From: Capsicum annuum
Taxonomy: Eukaryota > Streptophyta > Magnoliopsida > Solanales > Solanaceae
Assembly (NCBI RefSeq): GCF_002878395.1
Contig: NC_061112.1
Coordinates: 38,098,562 to 38,162,561 of the forward strand
Reading direction: 5' to 3'
DNA: 64,000 bases
Numbering within the stretch: the first letter of the stretch is position 1; every line of letters begins with the position of its first letter. The position numbers and the translations under genes are program-made. Positions 1 to 9,025 of this stretch are shown here, one piece after another. Under the pieces are notes generated by a model. The model worked only from the letters and a program-made list of their open reading frames with translations. It was not told the origin of the DNA and did not search any database.

Positions 1-23
1 TTCATCATCTTGTTAATCCTTAA

Positions 24-765
24 TGATACGGGTATAATCGTGAAGATGGAAGTTTTTTAGTATGTTGAATGCAACCTATGGAGTGTATGAGTTGAAGTGT
101 GAAAGGGGCTCAAAAGCCATCCCTCTATTGCACTCCATGGGGAGCCATTTTGTTCATTTAACAAAGGGGCACTTTTGTCATTTTGCCTATTATTGTAATA
201 AGTCTATAAATAGAACATGTTAGGATTTATTTCATTTGATTTCTGAATATTGATGTAAGAACACTTAAAAGAAGCCTCTCTAGGCCGAAACTAGGGCATG
301 ACAAGTGTGGAAACACTTGTGAATGTGTATTACTTGGAAATATTGGTGCTTGAACGGTGGAATCCCTCTCGTGTCTTCGTAAGAGTGTGGTGTTGCTATT
401 GTAAGTTCTAGGGGTCCTTAGATGGAATATGTCTATGGGTTCTTGGATCTTATTGTAGTGTATGTCTCACTTCTTATCTTTACATTTCATGTTTTAGTTT
501 GTGTTGTCTAGTGAACCATTGGTTCTTGTTGTTCTTGTAATCTTGTAACTGTTAGTTCTTGTTATCATAGTGTTATTTCTTCCTACCATATTTTTTATTA
601 TCTCTTTTTGTTGTTGCTGTTTTTGGTGTCAAATAAACCTACATATCTTGTATTCTTGTTGTGTTTGTCGAATCCTAGAGAGGTCCCCATTTGGTCCGCA
701 ATTTGTTGTGATTTGTGGACTGTTTTGGGGTGTGATTTCATGTTCCCTTGTTTTGTCCCATATCA
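24..765 (+). repeat. 5' LTR of element A
   Basis: Starts TGATACGGG and ends CATATCA, close to the 6-base inverted termini TGATAC/GTATCA of this superfamily. It contains a TATA box and is followed by the primer-binding site. It is alignable base for base with 2235-2977, with scattered substitutions and few indels. Confidence 0.88.
205..213 (+). promoter_or_regulatory. TATA box in 5' LTR of A
   Basis: TATAAATAG, the same nonamer found at an equivalent place in the other LTRs of this superfamily. It probably marks the LTR promoter, with the transcript starting a few tens of bases downstream. Confidence 0.65.
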
Positions 766-767
766 TT

Positions 768-780
768 TGGTATCAAAGCC
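768..780 (+). other. Primer-binding site of A
   Basis: TGGTATCAAAGCC lies two bases after the 5' LTR. It resembles the plant initiator-methionine tRNA primer site TGGTATCAGAGC, which is used to start minus-strand DNA synthesis. Confidence 0.75.
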
Positions 781-2220
781 AAGTTTGATTTCATTCCTAC
801 GAAGTCAATCTTGGTTTTGTTACTTTGAAAATCGAAAAAAAGCATGAAAACTGAAAAAAAAATTCCAGAAAAGTTGAAATCTGTCCATTTTTGTTTCTTG
901 GCCGAAAATTGTGTTCTTGTTGTCTTGGCTGAGATTTGTTTGTTGTGTGTCTAGATCTAGTATTGTTTTTTTTTGTTTTGTCGTTTCTAGTGTTAGTTTT
1001 CTTGTTCACTAGCATTTTTGATTCTAGATCTACACTTGAGCTTAAACTTGTTGAAAGTTGTTGTTGTGAACATTGTTGTGACCATGTGATATTGTTGTTG
1101 TTCAAGCTTGGCCGTGTGTTGTATTGTGGATTTGGAGCTGGACGTTAGGTTGTTGTTTTTTGTTGTTGGAGATTTGAGGTTGAACATGTTTTGTTGATGA
1201 TGGAGAACCCAACATAAACCTTAGAATTCCGAGTATTATGTTCTTGGTGTTCTTCACCACCTTTATAACTTGTTGAAGAGAAGGTGTTGTTTGATGTTTA
1301 CACCAAGAAGAAAGAGAGTGGTATTGTTGTTAGTATTGAAGACTTTTTTCAACCACCCTTAAGCCTTCTCCAACAATCTTCCAAGTTTTAAGGTCTTTCA
1401 AGACTTATCCTACATAAAACAAAGATTTTACAACCACTTCGAACAACCTTCCATGATTTAAGGACCTTGTTTTGTGGGAATAGTATTAGACAAGTCAAGA
1501 CTTTGGTTTGAAAATTGAAAAGAGTTTCAAGACTTGTAGTTTCCCTCCATTAACTAAATCTCAATCATTCAAATTGAAAATTGACCAAGACTTCCAAATT
1601 GAAAAATAACAACTTGTTTAAAAACCACAACCAATACGTGGCTGCCATGTTATTATTTACTGTTCACACTATAATTTTAAGCTCAAATTTTGATCTCTTA
1701 AGTTTCAATTTGTTGTTTTCTAGTTTCGTTTGTTGATTCCAATACCAACTTACAAACTAGTGACCATTTACTAGATTGTGAGTTGGTTTTGAAAATCGTT
1801 CTTTGTGTTTACGTCCTTGTGTGCTTCTTTTCTTATTATTTGGAGTCGTTGTAAACATTTGGTTCACCTCTCAACACTTCACAGAGTACAAGCAAGCTTA
1901 CAACACTTGCGAGATTAAAGTGTGAGGAATCCGAGAGGCAAAGAAATAAAGAGAGAGTATGAGGACCTTTCTTATACAACTAATTTGTTTGTGTTTTGTA
2001 GGTAACTTCTTAGCGACAATGAATAAAAATGTTCCTAATGCTATCTTGGTTGGGAATGAAACTCAATTGAGCCGAATGAGATTGAAGGCAAATATCAAGA
2101 TGGAGAGAAAGTCGAGGTTCAAAATAAAGTTGTTATGTTCTCGGTTTAGTCTTATTTTTTGGGGTATTTTGGAACCATTTTCATTTGGGTTGTGCCGTGA
2201 ATTTGAGGTCAAATTTCTCT
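781..2220 (+). other. Internal leader and remnant ORF of A
   Basis: About 1.4 kb with no recognisable gag, protease, RT or integrase. It is T-rich, with several short T/G-rich ORFs that look like chance. Near 1800-1960 it shares the passage (cttgtgtgcttcttttct and neighbours) that precedes gag in B, D, E and G. It reaches TTTTGTAG at about 1995-2002, a good 3' splice-acceptor sequence. A 92-codon ORF (1959-2237) runs to the purine tract. Its C-terminal part (LEPFSFG) recurs in G at 51821-52033, so it is a shared remnant, not chance, but its function is unknown. Confidence 0.55.
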
Positions 2221-2234
2221 CAAGATGGAGAGGA
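2221..2234 (+). other. Polypurine tract of A
   Basis: CAAGATGGAGAGGA directly abuts the 3' LTR start TGATAC. It is the expected primer for plus-strand synthesis. The same tract is present at 52062-52075 (G), and a close variant at 50060-50072 (D). Confidence 0.75.
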
Positions 2235-2977
2235 TGATACGGGTACAATCATGAAGATGGACATTTTTTAGTGTGTTGAATACAACCTACAGAGTGTATG
2301 AGTTAGAGTGTGAAAAGGGCTCAAAAGCCGTCACTGTATTGCACTCCATGGGGAGCCATTTTGTTCATTTAATACTAAGGGGCACTTTTGTTATTTTGGC
2401 TATTATTGTAATAAGTCTATAAATAGAACATGTTAGGATTTATTTCATTTGGTTGCTGAATATTGATGTAAGAACACTTGAGAGAAGGCTCTCTAGGCTG
2501 AAAACTAGGGCATGACAAGTGTGGAAACACTTGTAAATGTGTATTGCTTGGAAACGTTGGTGCTTGAGTGGTGGAATCCTGTCGTGTCTTCGTAAGAGTG
2601 TGGTGTTGCTATTGTAAGTTCTAGGGGTCCTTAGATGGAATATGTCTATGGGTTCTTGGATCTTATTATAGTGTATGTCTCACTTCCTATCTTTACATTT
2701 CATGTTTTAGTTTGTGTTGTCTAGTGAACCATTGGTTCTTGTTGTTCTTGTAATCTTGTAACCGTTGGTTCTTGTTATCATAGTGTTATTTCTTCCTACC
2801 ATATTGTTGATTATCTCTTGTTGTTGTTGCTGTTTTTGGTGTCAAATGAAGCTACATATCTTGTTTCTTGTTGTGTTTGTCGAATCCTAGAGAGGTCCCC
2901 ATTTGGTCCGCGATTTGTTATGATTTGTGGACTGTTTTGGGGTGTGATTTCGTGTTCCCTTGTTTTATCCCGTATCA
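2235..2977 (+). repeat. 3' LTR of element A
   Basis: Matches the 5' LTR at 24-765 throughout. It starts TGATACGGG and ends CCCGTATCA, with a TATA box TATAAATAG at 2418-2426. Followed by the target-duplication copy ctaaa. Confidence 0.88.
2418..2426 (+). promoter_or_regulatory. TATA box in 3' LTR of A
   Basis: TATAAATAG at the position equivalent to 205-213 of the 5' LTR. Confidence 0.6.
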
Positions 2978-3752
2978 CTAAAAGTGCAAACTAGATCTAA
3001 AAAGGTGAAAGACAAGCTTGTAGTAGTTGTTAGTGAAAGACTTGTCCCTATCACTTCAAAGACTTTTCATCTACTTTTCCTTGATTTAAGGACCTTGTTT
3101 TAAGGAGAAAGTTCAAAAAAGTCAAGTTTTGCTTTTGATTGAACAAAAAGGCTCCAAAACCACTTTTCCCTCCACTAACCAAATCCACCAATTCCAAATT
3201 GTATATTGATCAAGACTTGAAATTGGGAAATAAAATTTTGATAAACTCGAGGCTAATAGTGGACTGCCACGTCACTAAATTACTATTCACCCAACATTTT
3301 TGAGTTCAAATTTTAGATTTCTTAGTTTCATTTTATTGTTTCCTAGTTTCGTTTGTTTACTCGACACTAATTGACAACCTAGTAATACCCTACTAGCTTG
3401 TAAGTTAGTTTTGTGTACGTTCTTCATGTTAACGTTGTTTGTTGTGTGCTTTTTCTCGTTTTGAGTCGTAGTATCTTTTTTGGTTTAAGTTCGTACATTA
3501 CTTATTTGAGTCGTTTCAAACAAGAATCTACTCCTACCTCGAGCCACAATTGGGACCAAGTAACCTCATTAGAGTATAAGCGAGTTATCAACGCTTGTAA
3601 GTCTAATAGAGTGCAAAATCCAAAGTGTGAAAGTGAGGGATTGTGGACTATTTTGAGACGCATTGTGGACTGTTTTGTGACGAATTGTGGACTGATTTTT
3701 GCTTATCTTAAATTTGTTTAATGTTTTTGTGTTGTTTGCTTAGTAGCTCTTG
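2978..3752 (+). other. Leader of element B upstream of its ORF
   Basis: Non-coding leader resuming after element A. It contains the block shared by the superfamily (tttctcgttttgagtcgt near 3450, then a direct-repeat-rich stretch to about 3720). The segments gattgtggactattttgaga and nearby copies near 3645-3700 form a short imperfect repeat. Short ORFs here (for example 3413-3721) do not resemble known proteins. Confidence 0.5.
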
Positions 3753-4517
3753 ATGGGTACAATGTCGAATGAAGCTGAAAGGCCTAGTTGGATTACATAC
3801 ATCATGGCAAGGCTTGATGTCATAGATAGACGAATAATGGACAGAATGGAAGGAAGATTGGAAGGGACGGAAGGCTCTCTGTGCAAGAAGTTGGATAACT
3901 TAATGGAGCATCCAAACCTTTCTAATCAAATTCCCGTGAGTGGCCATGCTCCACATGAGCTACAAGGTAATCAAACTAACTTTTGCACTCTAGTGAATGA
4001 GGATAATATCCAACTAAGTGTGAATGATTTTTTGTCTTTAAGTGAGCCGAATGTGCCTTTATTTTGTGATGATAATGTACAACTTGAGATTATGTATACA
4101 CTAGTTGATTCACCTAGTGTTGAAGCCATTGTGGAAAGTGGTAGTACATTGTCTTATGGAAGTCATGAAGACCAACTTGTGTGTGAATATGATGATGTTG
4201 AACATGTTGGCCGAATGACTAAGGATGACCCTCTAGTTGTTTTTGTTATTGACCATGATAGTATAGAGGGGACATTTGATCATTATTGTAGTAGTATTGG
4301 GGTAAGGAAGTGTATTCCCAACCCGTGCCCATGGACACTCTACCCATTTGATTTCGGTGATCATTTAAAGTGTGGCGATGAGGATGTCTTTTGGAATGAC
4401 TTGAATGTGAGTGGAATGTATGGATTTCCTCTCTCAACATTCAAGTCTAATTTTTGTTCCAAGAAGAGTCTATGTTTTCCATTTGATAAGAAACGCTTGT
4501 TCCTTGTTTCTTGTTAG
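3753..4517 (+). CDS. Element B ORF, 254 codons from ATG, unknown function
   Basis: The frame is open from a TTG at 3750; the first ATG is 3753. The product would start MGTMSNEAERPSW, followed by a charged helical stretch (about residues 15-50, rich in R, D and E) that resembles the coiled N-terminus of gag in D and E. The rest is acidic (runs such as EYDDVEH) with a Cys/Pro/Phe-rich C-terminal third. No zinc knuckle, protease, RT or membrane segment is visible. The frame ends at TAG (4515-4517), but the same frame resumes at once for 68 more codons. Position, between leader and polypurine tract, is where an intact element carries gag-pol. It is too long and composition-balanced to be chance. 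I do not recognise the family; it may be a gag-derived or captured protein carried by non-autonomous elements. Confidence 0.6.
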   Translation: MGTMSNEAERPSWITYIMARLDVIDRRIMDRMEGRLEGTEGSLCKKLDNLMEHPNLSNQIPVSGHAPHELQGNQTNFCTLVNEDNIQLSVNDFLSLSEPNVPLFCDDNVQLEIMYTLVDSPSVEAIVESGSTLSYGSHEDQLVCEYDDVEHVGRMTKDDPLVVFVIDHDSIEGTFDHYCSSIGVRKCIPNPCPWTLYPFDFGDHLKCGDEDVFWNDLNVSGMYGFPLSTFKSNFCSKKSLCFPFDKKRLFLVSC

Positions 4518-4721
4518 ACTTATGTGGATAAACTAGTTGATTCTCCCTTGGTAGGGTATTCGGGTAAGAGGGATATTTGGGTATATGTGAAGTTTGAGCC
4601 ACTTTGGCAAGATGCTATGATTGATTACACTAATCCTAACCCTCATACCTCAAGGAACTTTTGTTTGCTTGTCCTTCCTATTGCTTTGCAAGGTTCGGAT
4701 TCAAGGAAGAATCCTTTCTAA
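4518..4721 (+). CDS. In-frame extension of the element B ORF after TAG
   Basis: Directly downstream of the TAG at 4515-4517 and in the same frame, a further 67 sense codons run to TAA at 4719-4721, on the edge of the polypurine tract. It has no ATG of its own near the beginning. The product contains an aromatic stretch (RDIWVYVKFEPLW). The simplest reading is one protein of about 322 residues with a single nonsense mutation. Stop-codon read-through, as some retroelements use between gag and pol, cannot be excluded from sequence alone. Confidence 0.5.
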   Translation, partial: TYVDKLVDSPLVGYSGKRDIWVYVKFEPLWQDAMIDYTNPNPHTSRNFCLLVLPIALQGSDSRKNPF

Positions 4722-4732
4722 GGAGGGGAGAA
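4721..4732 (+). other. Polypurine tract of B
   Basis: AGGAGGGGAGAA directly before the LTR start TGATACGGG. Confidence 0.75.
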
Positions 4733-4925
4733 TGATACGGGTACGATCATGATCGGGTCCAATTCGTCAAGACTCGAGCTCGGGGGGCTTCCCATCCAAG
4801 GAACAAGCTTTGAAGTGTAGAGAACAAGTCCCACAAGCTCCAAAACTGTTCACTGTTCATCCACGTTCACTGTTCATCCGCCCTTTGCAAGGGTTTTTTA
4901 GTCATTTGTAATAAGTTAACCTAGG

Positions 4926-4934
4926 TATAAATAG
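4926..4934 (+). promoter_or_regulatory. TATA box in LTR of B
   Basis: TATAAATAG in the B LTR, followed by aacctc; equivalent in position to the TATA boxes of A and G. Confidence 0.6.
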
Positions 4935-5166
4935 AACCTCATTAGGTCATTTTTGGGGGATTTTTGGAGAATATATTTTGTAGCCTCTTTGAGAGTCTTT
5001 AGCAAGGTGGAATCCTTGTGTTGATCATTTGCTTAGAAACAGAGATTGCTTGGGAATTTTGGTTCCCTTGAGGTCTCACGTAACAAATAGGTTTAGGTTG
5101 TGTTTGACATTAAAGGTCCAAAAGTGGAATAAGCTTTTGGGTTGTTAATATTATACCATCCCTTTG

Positions 5167-5167
<1 letters not shown>

Positions 5168-5201
<34 letters not shown>
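5168..5201 (+). repeat. (CTAT)n microsatellite
   Basis: About eight uninterrupted CTAT units inside the B LTR. Likely polymorphic in length. Confidence 0.9.
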
Positions 5202-5203
<2 letters not shown>

Positions 5204-5454
5204 ACTTTCTTGTAATCGTTTGTCTATATCTAGTGTAATCCGTTTGTGTTCTTGTCTTGTAACTGTGTGTTGTTGTTATTGCATCTTGTTCATCAAATGT
5301 TGTTGCTGTTTTAGTGTGTTTTACTCTTGATATCACTTCCCTTCTTGTTCTTTTTGCGAATCCGAGAGAGGTCATCAAAAGGGTCCATAGTTCTTGAACT
5401 AGTGGACTGATTTTGGTGTTTGTGTTGTTGTGTTCTTGGGAGAGTTTGGTATCA

Positions 5455-6180
5455 GCATGGTCCTCATTTGATCTCGAATAAACCAGAATATCATCTATAA
5501 AAACTATCACAAACACATCCAAGAATGGCTTGAACACCCTATTCATCAAATCCATAAAAGCTGCAGGTGCATTAGTTAGCCCAAAGGACATGACTAGGAA
5601 CTGTAATAACCATACCATGTTCGAAAACCTGTCTTGAATATTTCCTTCTCTTTGACCCTCATTTGGTGGTAACCAGACCTTACATCAATCTTTGAAAACC
5701 ACTTGGCGCCTTGCAACTGATCAAATAAGTCATCAATTCTCGGAAGGGATATTTGTTCTTAATAGTCACCTTGTTCAATTGCCTATAGTCAATACACATT
5801 CTTAATGAACCATCCTTCTTACGCACAAATAACACTGGTGCGCCCCAAGGGGACACACTAGGCCTTATGAATCCTTTTTATAGCAAGTCTTTCAATTGCA
5901 CTTTCAACTCCCGTAATTCTTCCGGGGCCATTCTATATGGAGGAATTAAAATTGGTTGAGTACCTGGAATCACATCAATACCAAACTCTACTTTTCATTC
6001 TGGAGGCAAACCCGGAAGATCTTCAGGAAATACATCATGAAATTCATTTACCACTGGAATAGTTTGAAGAGTTGGTGTCTTCACATCTGTATTCTTCACC
6101 CTAACTAGATGACATATGTAACCCTTGAAAATCATCCCTTTTTCTTTAAAATAAGAAACAAATTTTACCTCCTGGTGCAC
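5455..6180 (-). pseudogene. Element C reverse transcriptase, N-terminal part
   Basis: Minus-strand RT of a Ty3/gypsy element. Visible pieces are the [19 protein letters not shown] block (about 5780-5846), then [18 protein letters not shown] and the catalytic FIDDILVYS near 5460-5600. Frames shift several times between them, so no continuous RT remains. The frame stops at the B insertion just after the catalytic motif, in the codons for E-D-H-A, and continues at 28193 on the plus strand with N-H-L. The upstream stretch to about 6180 is the protease-RT linker. Confidence 0.8.
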
Positions 6181-6189
6181 CAATATTAC

Positions 6190-6530
6190 CTCTTCATTCA
6201 AGGATTGCCTCTTTTGGAAAATGGAAATACACTTTCTTAGTTCAGCAATCTACTGTGGTAAACAAGAAACCAACCAATCCATACCCATTATAGCATCAAA
6301 ATCTACTATTTCTAACTCAACCAGGTCAACTATTGTATCGCGACCGCAAATAGTTATTATACAATTCTGATGCATTCTCCTAGCTATAATAGATTCACCA
6401 ATCGGCGTAGATATTTCAAGTGGCTTAACTAGCAATTTTGGTATTTTTTTAACTTTCCAGCAACCAATGGAGTGACATATGATAATGTAGAACCCAAATC
6501 AACTAATGCATATACATCATGTGAAAAGAT
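6190..6530 (-). pseudogene. Element C aspartic protease
   Basis: Minus-strand retropepsin domain: active-site motif, then PIGESIIARR and VDFDAIMGMDWL (about 6260-6330), the usual order in Del/Tekay elements. The active-site triplet reads D-L-G (6492-6500) where the family has D-S/T-G. This is a single C-to-T type change that should abolish activity. A frame break separates it from gag. Confidence 0.75.
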
Positions 6531-6589
6531 AGACAATGTACCGTAACCACATCTGGAGAAGGCTTTGAATTTTGTCGATCCGCTAAAGC

Positions 6590-7957
6590 ATATGTACAAT
6601 TCTAAAATGCACCAGAGCTAGCTCCTCCTTTAGCACCTCTACCATGACCCATAGGATGTACACCTCTACCTGAATAAGGCACCGATGATGATGATGCAAC
6701 AACTGATCCAGTAGGTCGTGCCATACCACCTATGCCCCTTTAATGGCATTCTCTCATCATATGTCCTGACGTACCACACCAAAAATAAGCATTTTTCCTG
6801 AAACGACATGCACCTAAATAAAAATTTCCACATTATTTACATGGCTATCGAGGAGGACTTAATTGGATCGTACTCCCTTGCTCTTGATACCCCCCTGTTC
6901 GTGAACTCTGACTTTCACTTCTTTGTCCAAACTGGTTGCCTTTGGACCCTTGAAACTGTGATGGAGCACTAGCTGTAGGATAAGAAAATAATGGCCTAGG
7001 TATTAGAAAACCGAGGCCTAAACTCTCCTTGGGATGCCATGAACTACCCCGTAGATCTGGCCCTCTTGGAATATCCTCTTTCCAATTCTTGTGTTCTTCT
7101 TCTTTGCCTCTGATCCTCCATTTTTTATGCAAATGCTTGTATTCTTGCTATGTCCATATCTTTGTTCAAAGAAGCAATAGTACAATCTATAACTAGATAT
7201 GGATCCAATCCATCCACATATCAATAAACTCTATCATCCATTATAGCTACTACATTAGGAGCATACCTAACCAAAGAGTTATACCGGAGGTTGTACTCAC
7301 TCACAAATACCCTTGGCGAAGATTTAGGAACTGATCCATACGGGCTTCTCAAATCTTAAATGAAAGGTAATGATCAATAAATGCCTCTTTAAACTCTTTC
7401 CAAGTAGCTGAAGGTGCATCGATACCCCTAGATTATTTCCAGTATTCATACCAAAATATAGCCTCCCCTTTGAATCTATATGCTGCTAGCTCAACTGTCT
7501 CTTTACCCGACATATGCATGATATCTAGAGCCCTTTTGATTTGATCAATAAAGTCCTGTGGGTCTTCATTAAGATCTGATCCAGTGAATATGGGAGGATC
7601 CAATTTAAGAAAATCCTGCGTTAGTAGGCTCGCTACCCTATCTGCACCACTAGAACCTGTGGTTGGAATGGCTTGTCTTTGAGCTTGTCCAGCAACTATA
7701 CAAGCTAATAATTGTACTGCATTTCTCAGATCTTGGTTTGTAGCATTGGTAGGTGGTTCTGAGGATGCGGTTCTTCTCCTTCTTAGCTCTTCTGGAGATG
7801 GAGGAGTAGAAGAAGTTTGGGACACAAACTCATCTTGAGCCTCACTTTGATTAGCTCATCTAGATGGTGATTTACTGGTCCCTTCCCCGGCAGCCACGTT
7901 TATTCGCTTACCTGTATTCTTACTCCTTCTCGTAACCGGTATCTTTACTATAATAAG
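6590..7957 (-). pseudogene. Element C gag (capsid/nucleocapsid)
   Basis: Minus-strand gag. The longest open piece (7433-7825) carries the capsid passage PPIFTGSDLNEDPQDFID and ends FKGEAIFWYEYWK. Further pieces at 6845-7224 are in other frames. The zinc-knuckle region (about 6740-6830) reads Y-F-W-C-x4-H-x4-C, so the first Cys of the CCHC is lost; H keeps it. The homologous start codon in H is ATG, while here it is ATA (about 7950), so the start is lost too. Confidence 0.78.
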
Positions 7958-8149
7958 AGGAAAAAAATAGTTTCAATGGTTAAATATGACTTCACCTATA
8001 ACATGGGCTCTATTGCATGATCTAAGATATGAAGAAAAAGAGACAACCCCTAAATGTCCCATAGCCTCCTGTTTATAGATGTGGTGCACAACACACCCAT
8101 AAACAAGACTCTATATAGACATGGCTTTGTAGACACCCTAGGATGACCT
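7958..8149 (-). other. Element C 5' untranslated leader
   Basis: About 190 bp between primer-binding site and gag, alignable with 43873-44074 of H. No gene. Confidence 0.6.
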
Positions 8150-8161
8150 GCTCTGATACCA
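8150..8161 (-). other. Primer-binding site of C
   Basis: On the minus strand TGGTATCAGAGC, matching the initiator-methionine tRNA primer motif, four bases inside the 5' LTR end at 8166. Confidence 0.85.
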
Positions 8162-8867
8162 CTTTTGTCATGCCTCAACTCCTATTAGGGCGGACAGGCA
8201 CCCGTAGCCGTAAAGGCCCTAGAGAACTAATTCATAATCTTATACTTCTCATGCATGTAACTATGACAACCAAAGGTTCTAACCAACATGATATTATGTA
8301 TCGATGAGAATAATTACATAGGCAAGCACAAACTTATATATACAACACTTGATCGTTGGGGCCACCACGTCTAAAAAAAAATACTACCATAACTTTACAT
8401 TAGTCTACAAAGCCTCTAAAAGATACATAGACTTAGTTAGGGTCGGGACAAACCCCCGCCCTACTCTTGACTCGCTGCATAATACCAAAATATATGGAAC
8501 AGACTTTGAAAGTTCCAAATTAACCTGGAGCTCACCAATAGTCACTACAAAGCCTGCGCTCCTACTAGTGAGGTGTATAAGCTGAAGTACCTGTTCTTGC
8601 AGTATGAAATGCAGGTTCGCCGTGAGGGACGTCGGTACAAAAATATGTACTGAATATGTAAGGCTGAAGGTAACAACACACGATATAAGAGCTCAATAAA
8701 AATCAGATACAAGTGTATAAGTAGTACTAGTAGACCACCTTTATATATACTTGTGGGGCTACATGCATTACTTTCCTTTCTTCATTTTTACCTTTCTTAC
8801 TTCATAATCTTTGTAAGCCATATATAATGTAAATGACCAGCTGATCAGTGGTAAATAGATAAATTAG

Positions 8868-9025
8868 GATCGGCCCATGCTAGGCTTACGCCCCTAAGCT
8901 GCCACGTACATATAAAGATTGGGATCGGCCCATGCTAGGCTTATGCCCCTGAGCTGCCACCCATATATAAAGGTATCGAGATCGGCCCATGCTAGGCTTA
9001 TGCCCCTGAGCTGTCACTCGTTTTA
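8868..9025 (-). repeat. Three-copy tandem repeat (period 55-57 bp) in C LTR
   Basis: Three units each beginning GATCGGCCCATGCTAGGCTT and ending with a GAGCTGCCAC-like motif, at 8868, 8923 and 8980. The same triplet is found in the other LTRs of the family (about 32655-32812, 37190-37345, 44795-44945). Confidence 0.85.

Larger units (their letters stand above)
24..2977 (+). mobile_element. Element A: complete short non-autonomous LTR retrotransposon
   Basis: Two LTRs of about 742 bp (24-765 and 2235-2977), closely similar over their whole length, flank an internal region of only about 1.47 kb. The first LTR is followed by a methionine-tRNA-type primer site and the second is preceded by a purine tract. 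The internal region has no recognisable gag or pol. It has a long leader and a short ORF at 1959-2237. The flanks cttaa (19-23) and ctaaa (2978-2982) form a target duplication with one mismatch. On both sides the sequence continues element B; the same leader passage is uninterrupted in G near 51200-51250. LTR start, LTR end and leader are shared with B, D, E and G, so it belongs to one superfamily with them. Confidence 0.87.
1..5454 (+). mobile_element. Element B: non-autonomous LTR retrotransposon, 3' part
   Basis: This is the internal region and complete 3' LTR of an element whose LTR begins TGATACGGGTAC and ends GGTATCA. Bases 1-23 and 2978-4732 are one internal sequence, interrupted by element A. 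The internal region holds a leader, a 255-codon ORF with an in-frame extension, and a polypurine tract against the 3' LTR. No protease, reverse transcriptase or integrase is seen, so it would depend on a relative for mobility. Its 5' end lies left of the window. The first 139 bp of its 5' LTR appear to be those at 28049-28187 in inverted orientation. The base after the LTR starts the target duplication gcatg (5455-5459), which matches catgc on the other strand at 28188-28192. Confidence 0.8.
4733..5454 (+). repeat. 3' LTR of element B
   Basis: Starts TGATACGGGTACGATCATG and ends TTTGGTATCA, 722 bp, with a TATA box at 4926-4934 and a (CTAT)n tract at 5168-5201. Its first 138 bp match the inverted fragment 28049-28187. 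The next five bases, gcatg, are the target duplication. Confidence 0.8.

Noticed and set aside
24..765. Endogenous pararetrovirus sequence
   Set aside because: Paired LTRs, TG...CA ends, target duplications and the pol domain order throughout fit LTR retrotransposons. No movement protein or coat-protein-type ORF was seen anywhere.
768..780. tRNA-Met gene fragment
   Set aside because: Only the primer-site complement is present, directly after the LTR; no cloverleaf can be drawn here or elsewhere in the window.
5142..5330. ORF with YLSIYLSIYLS repeat
   Set aside because: Encoded by the (CTAT)n microsatellite inside the B LTR.
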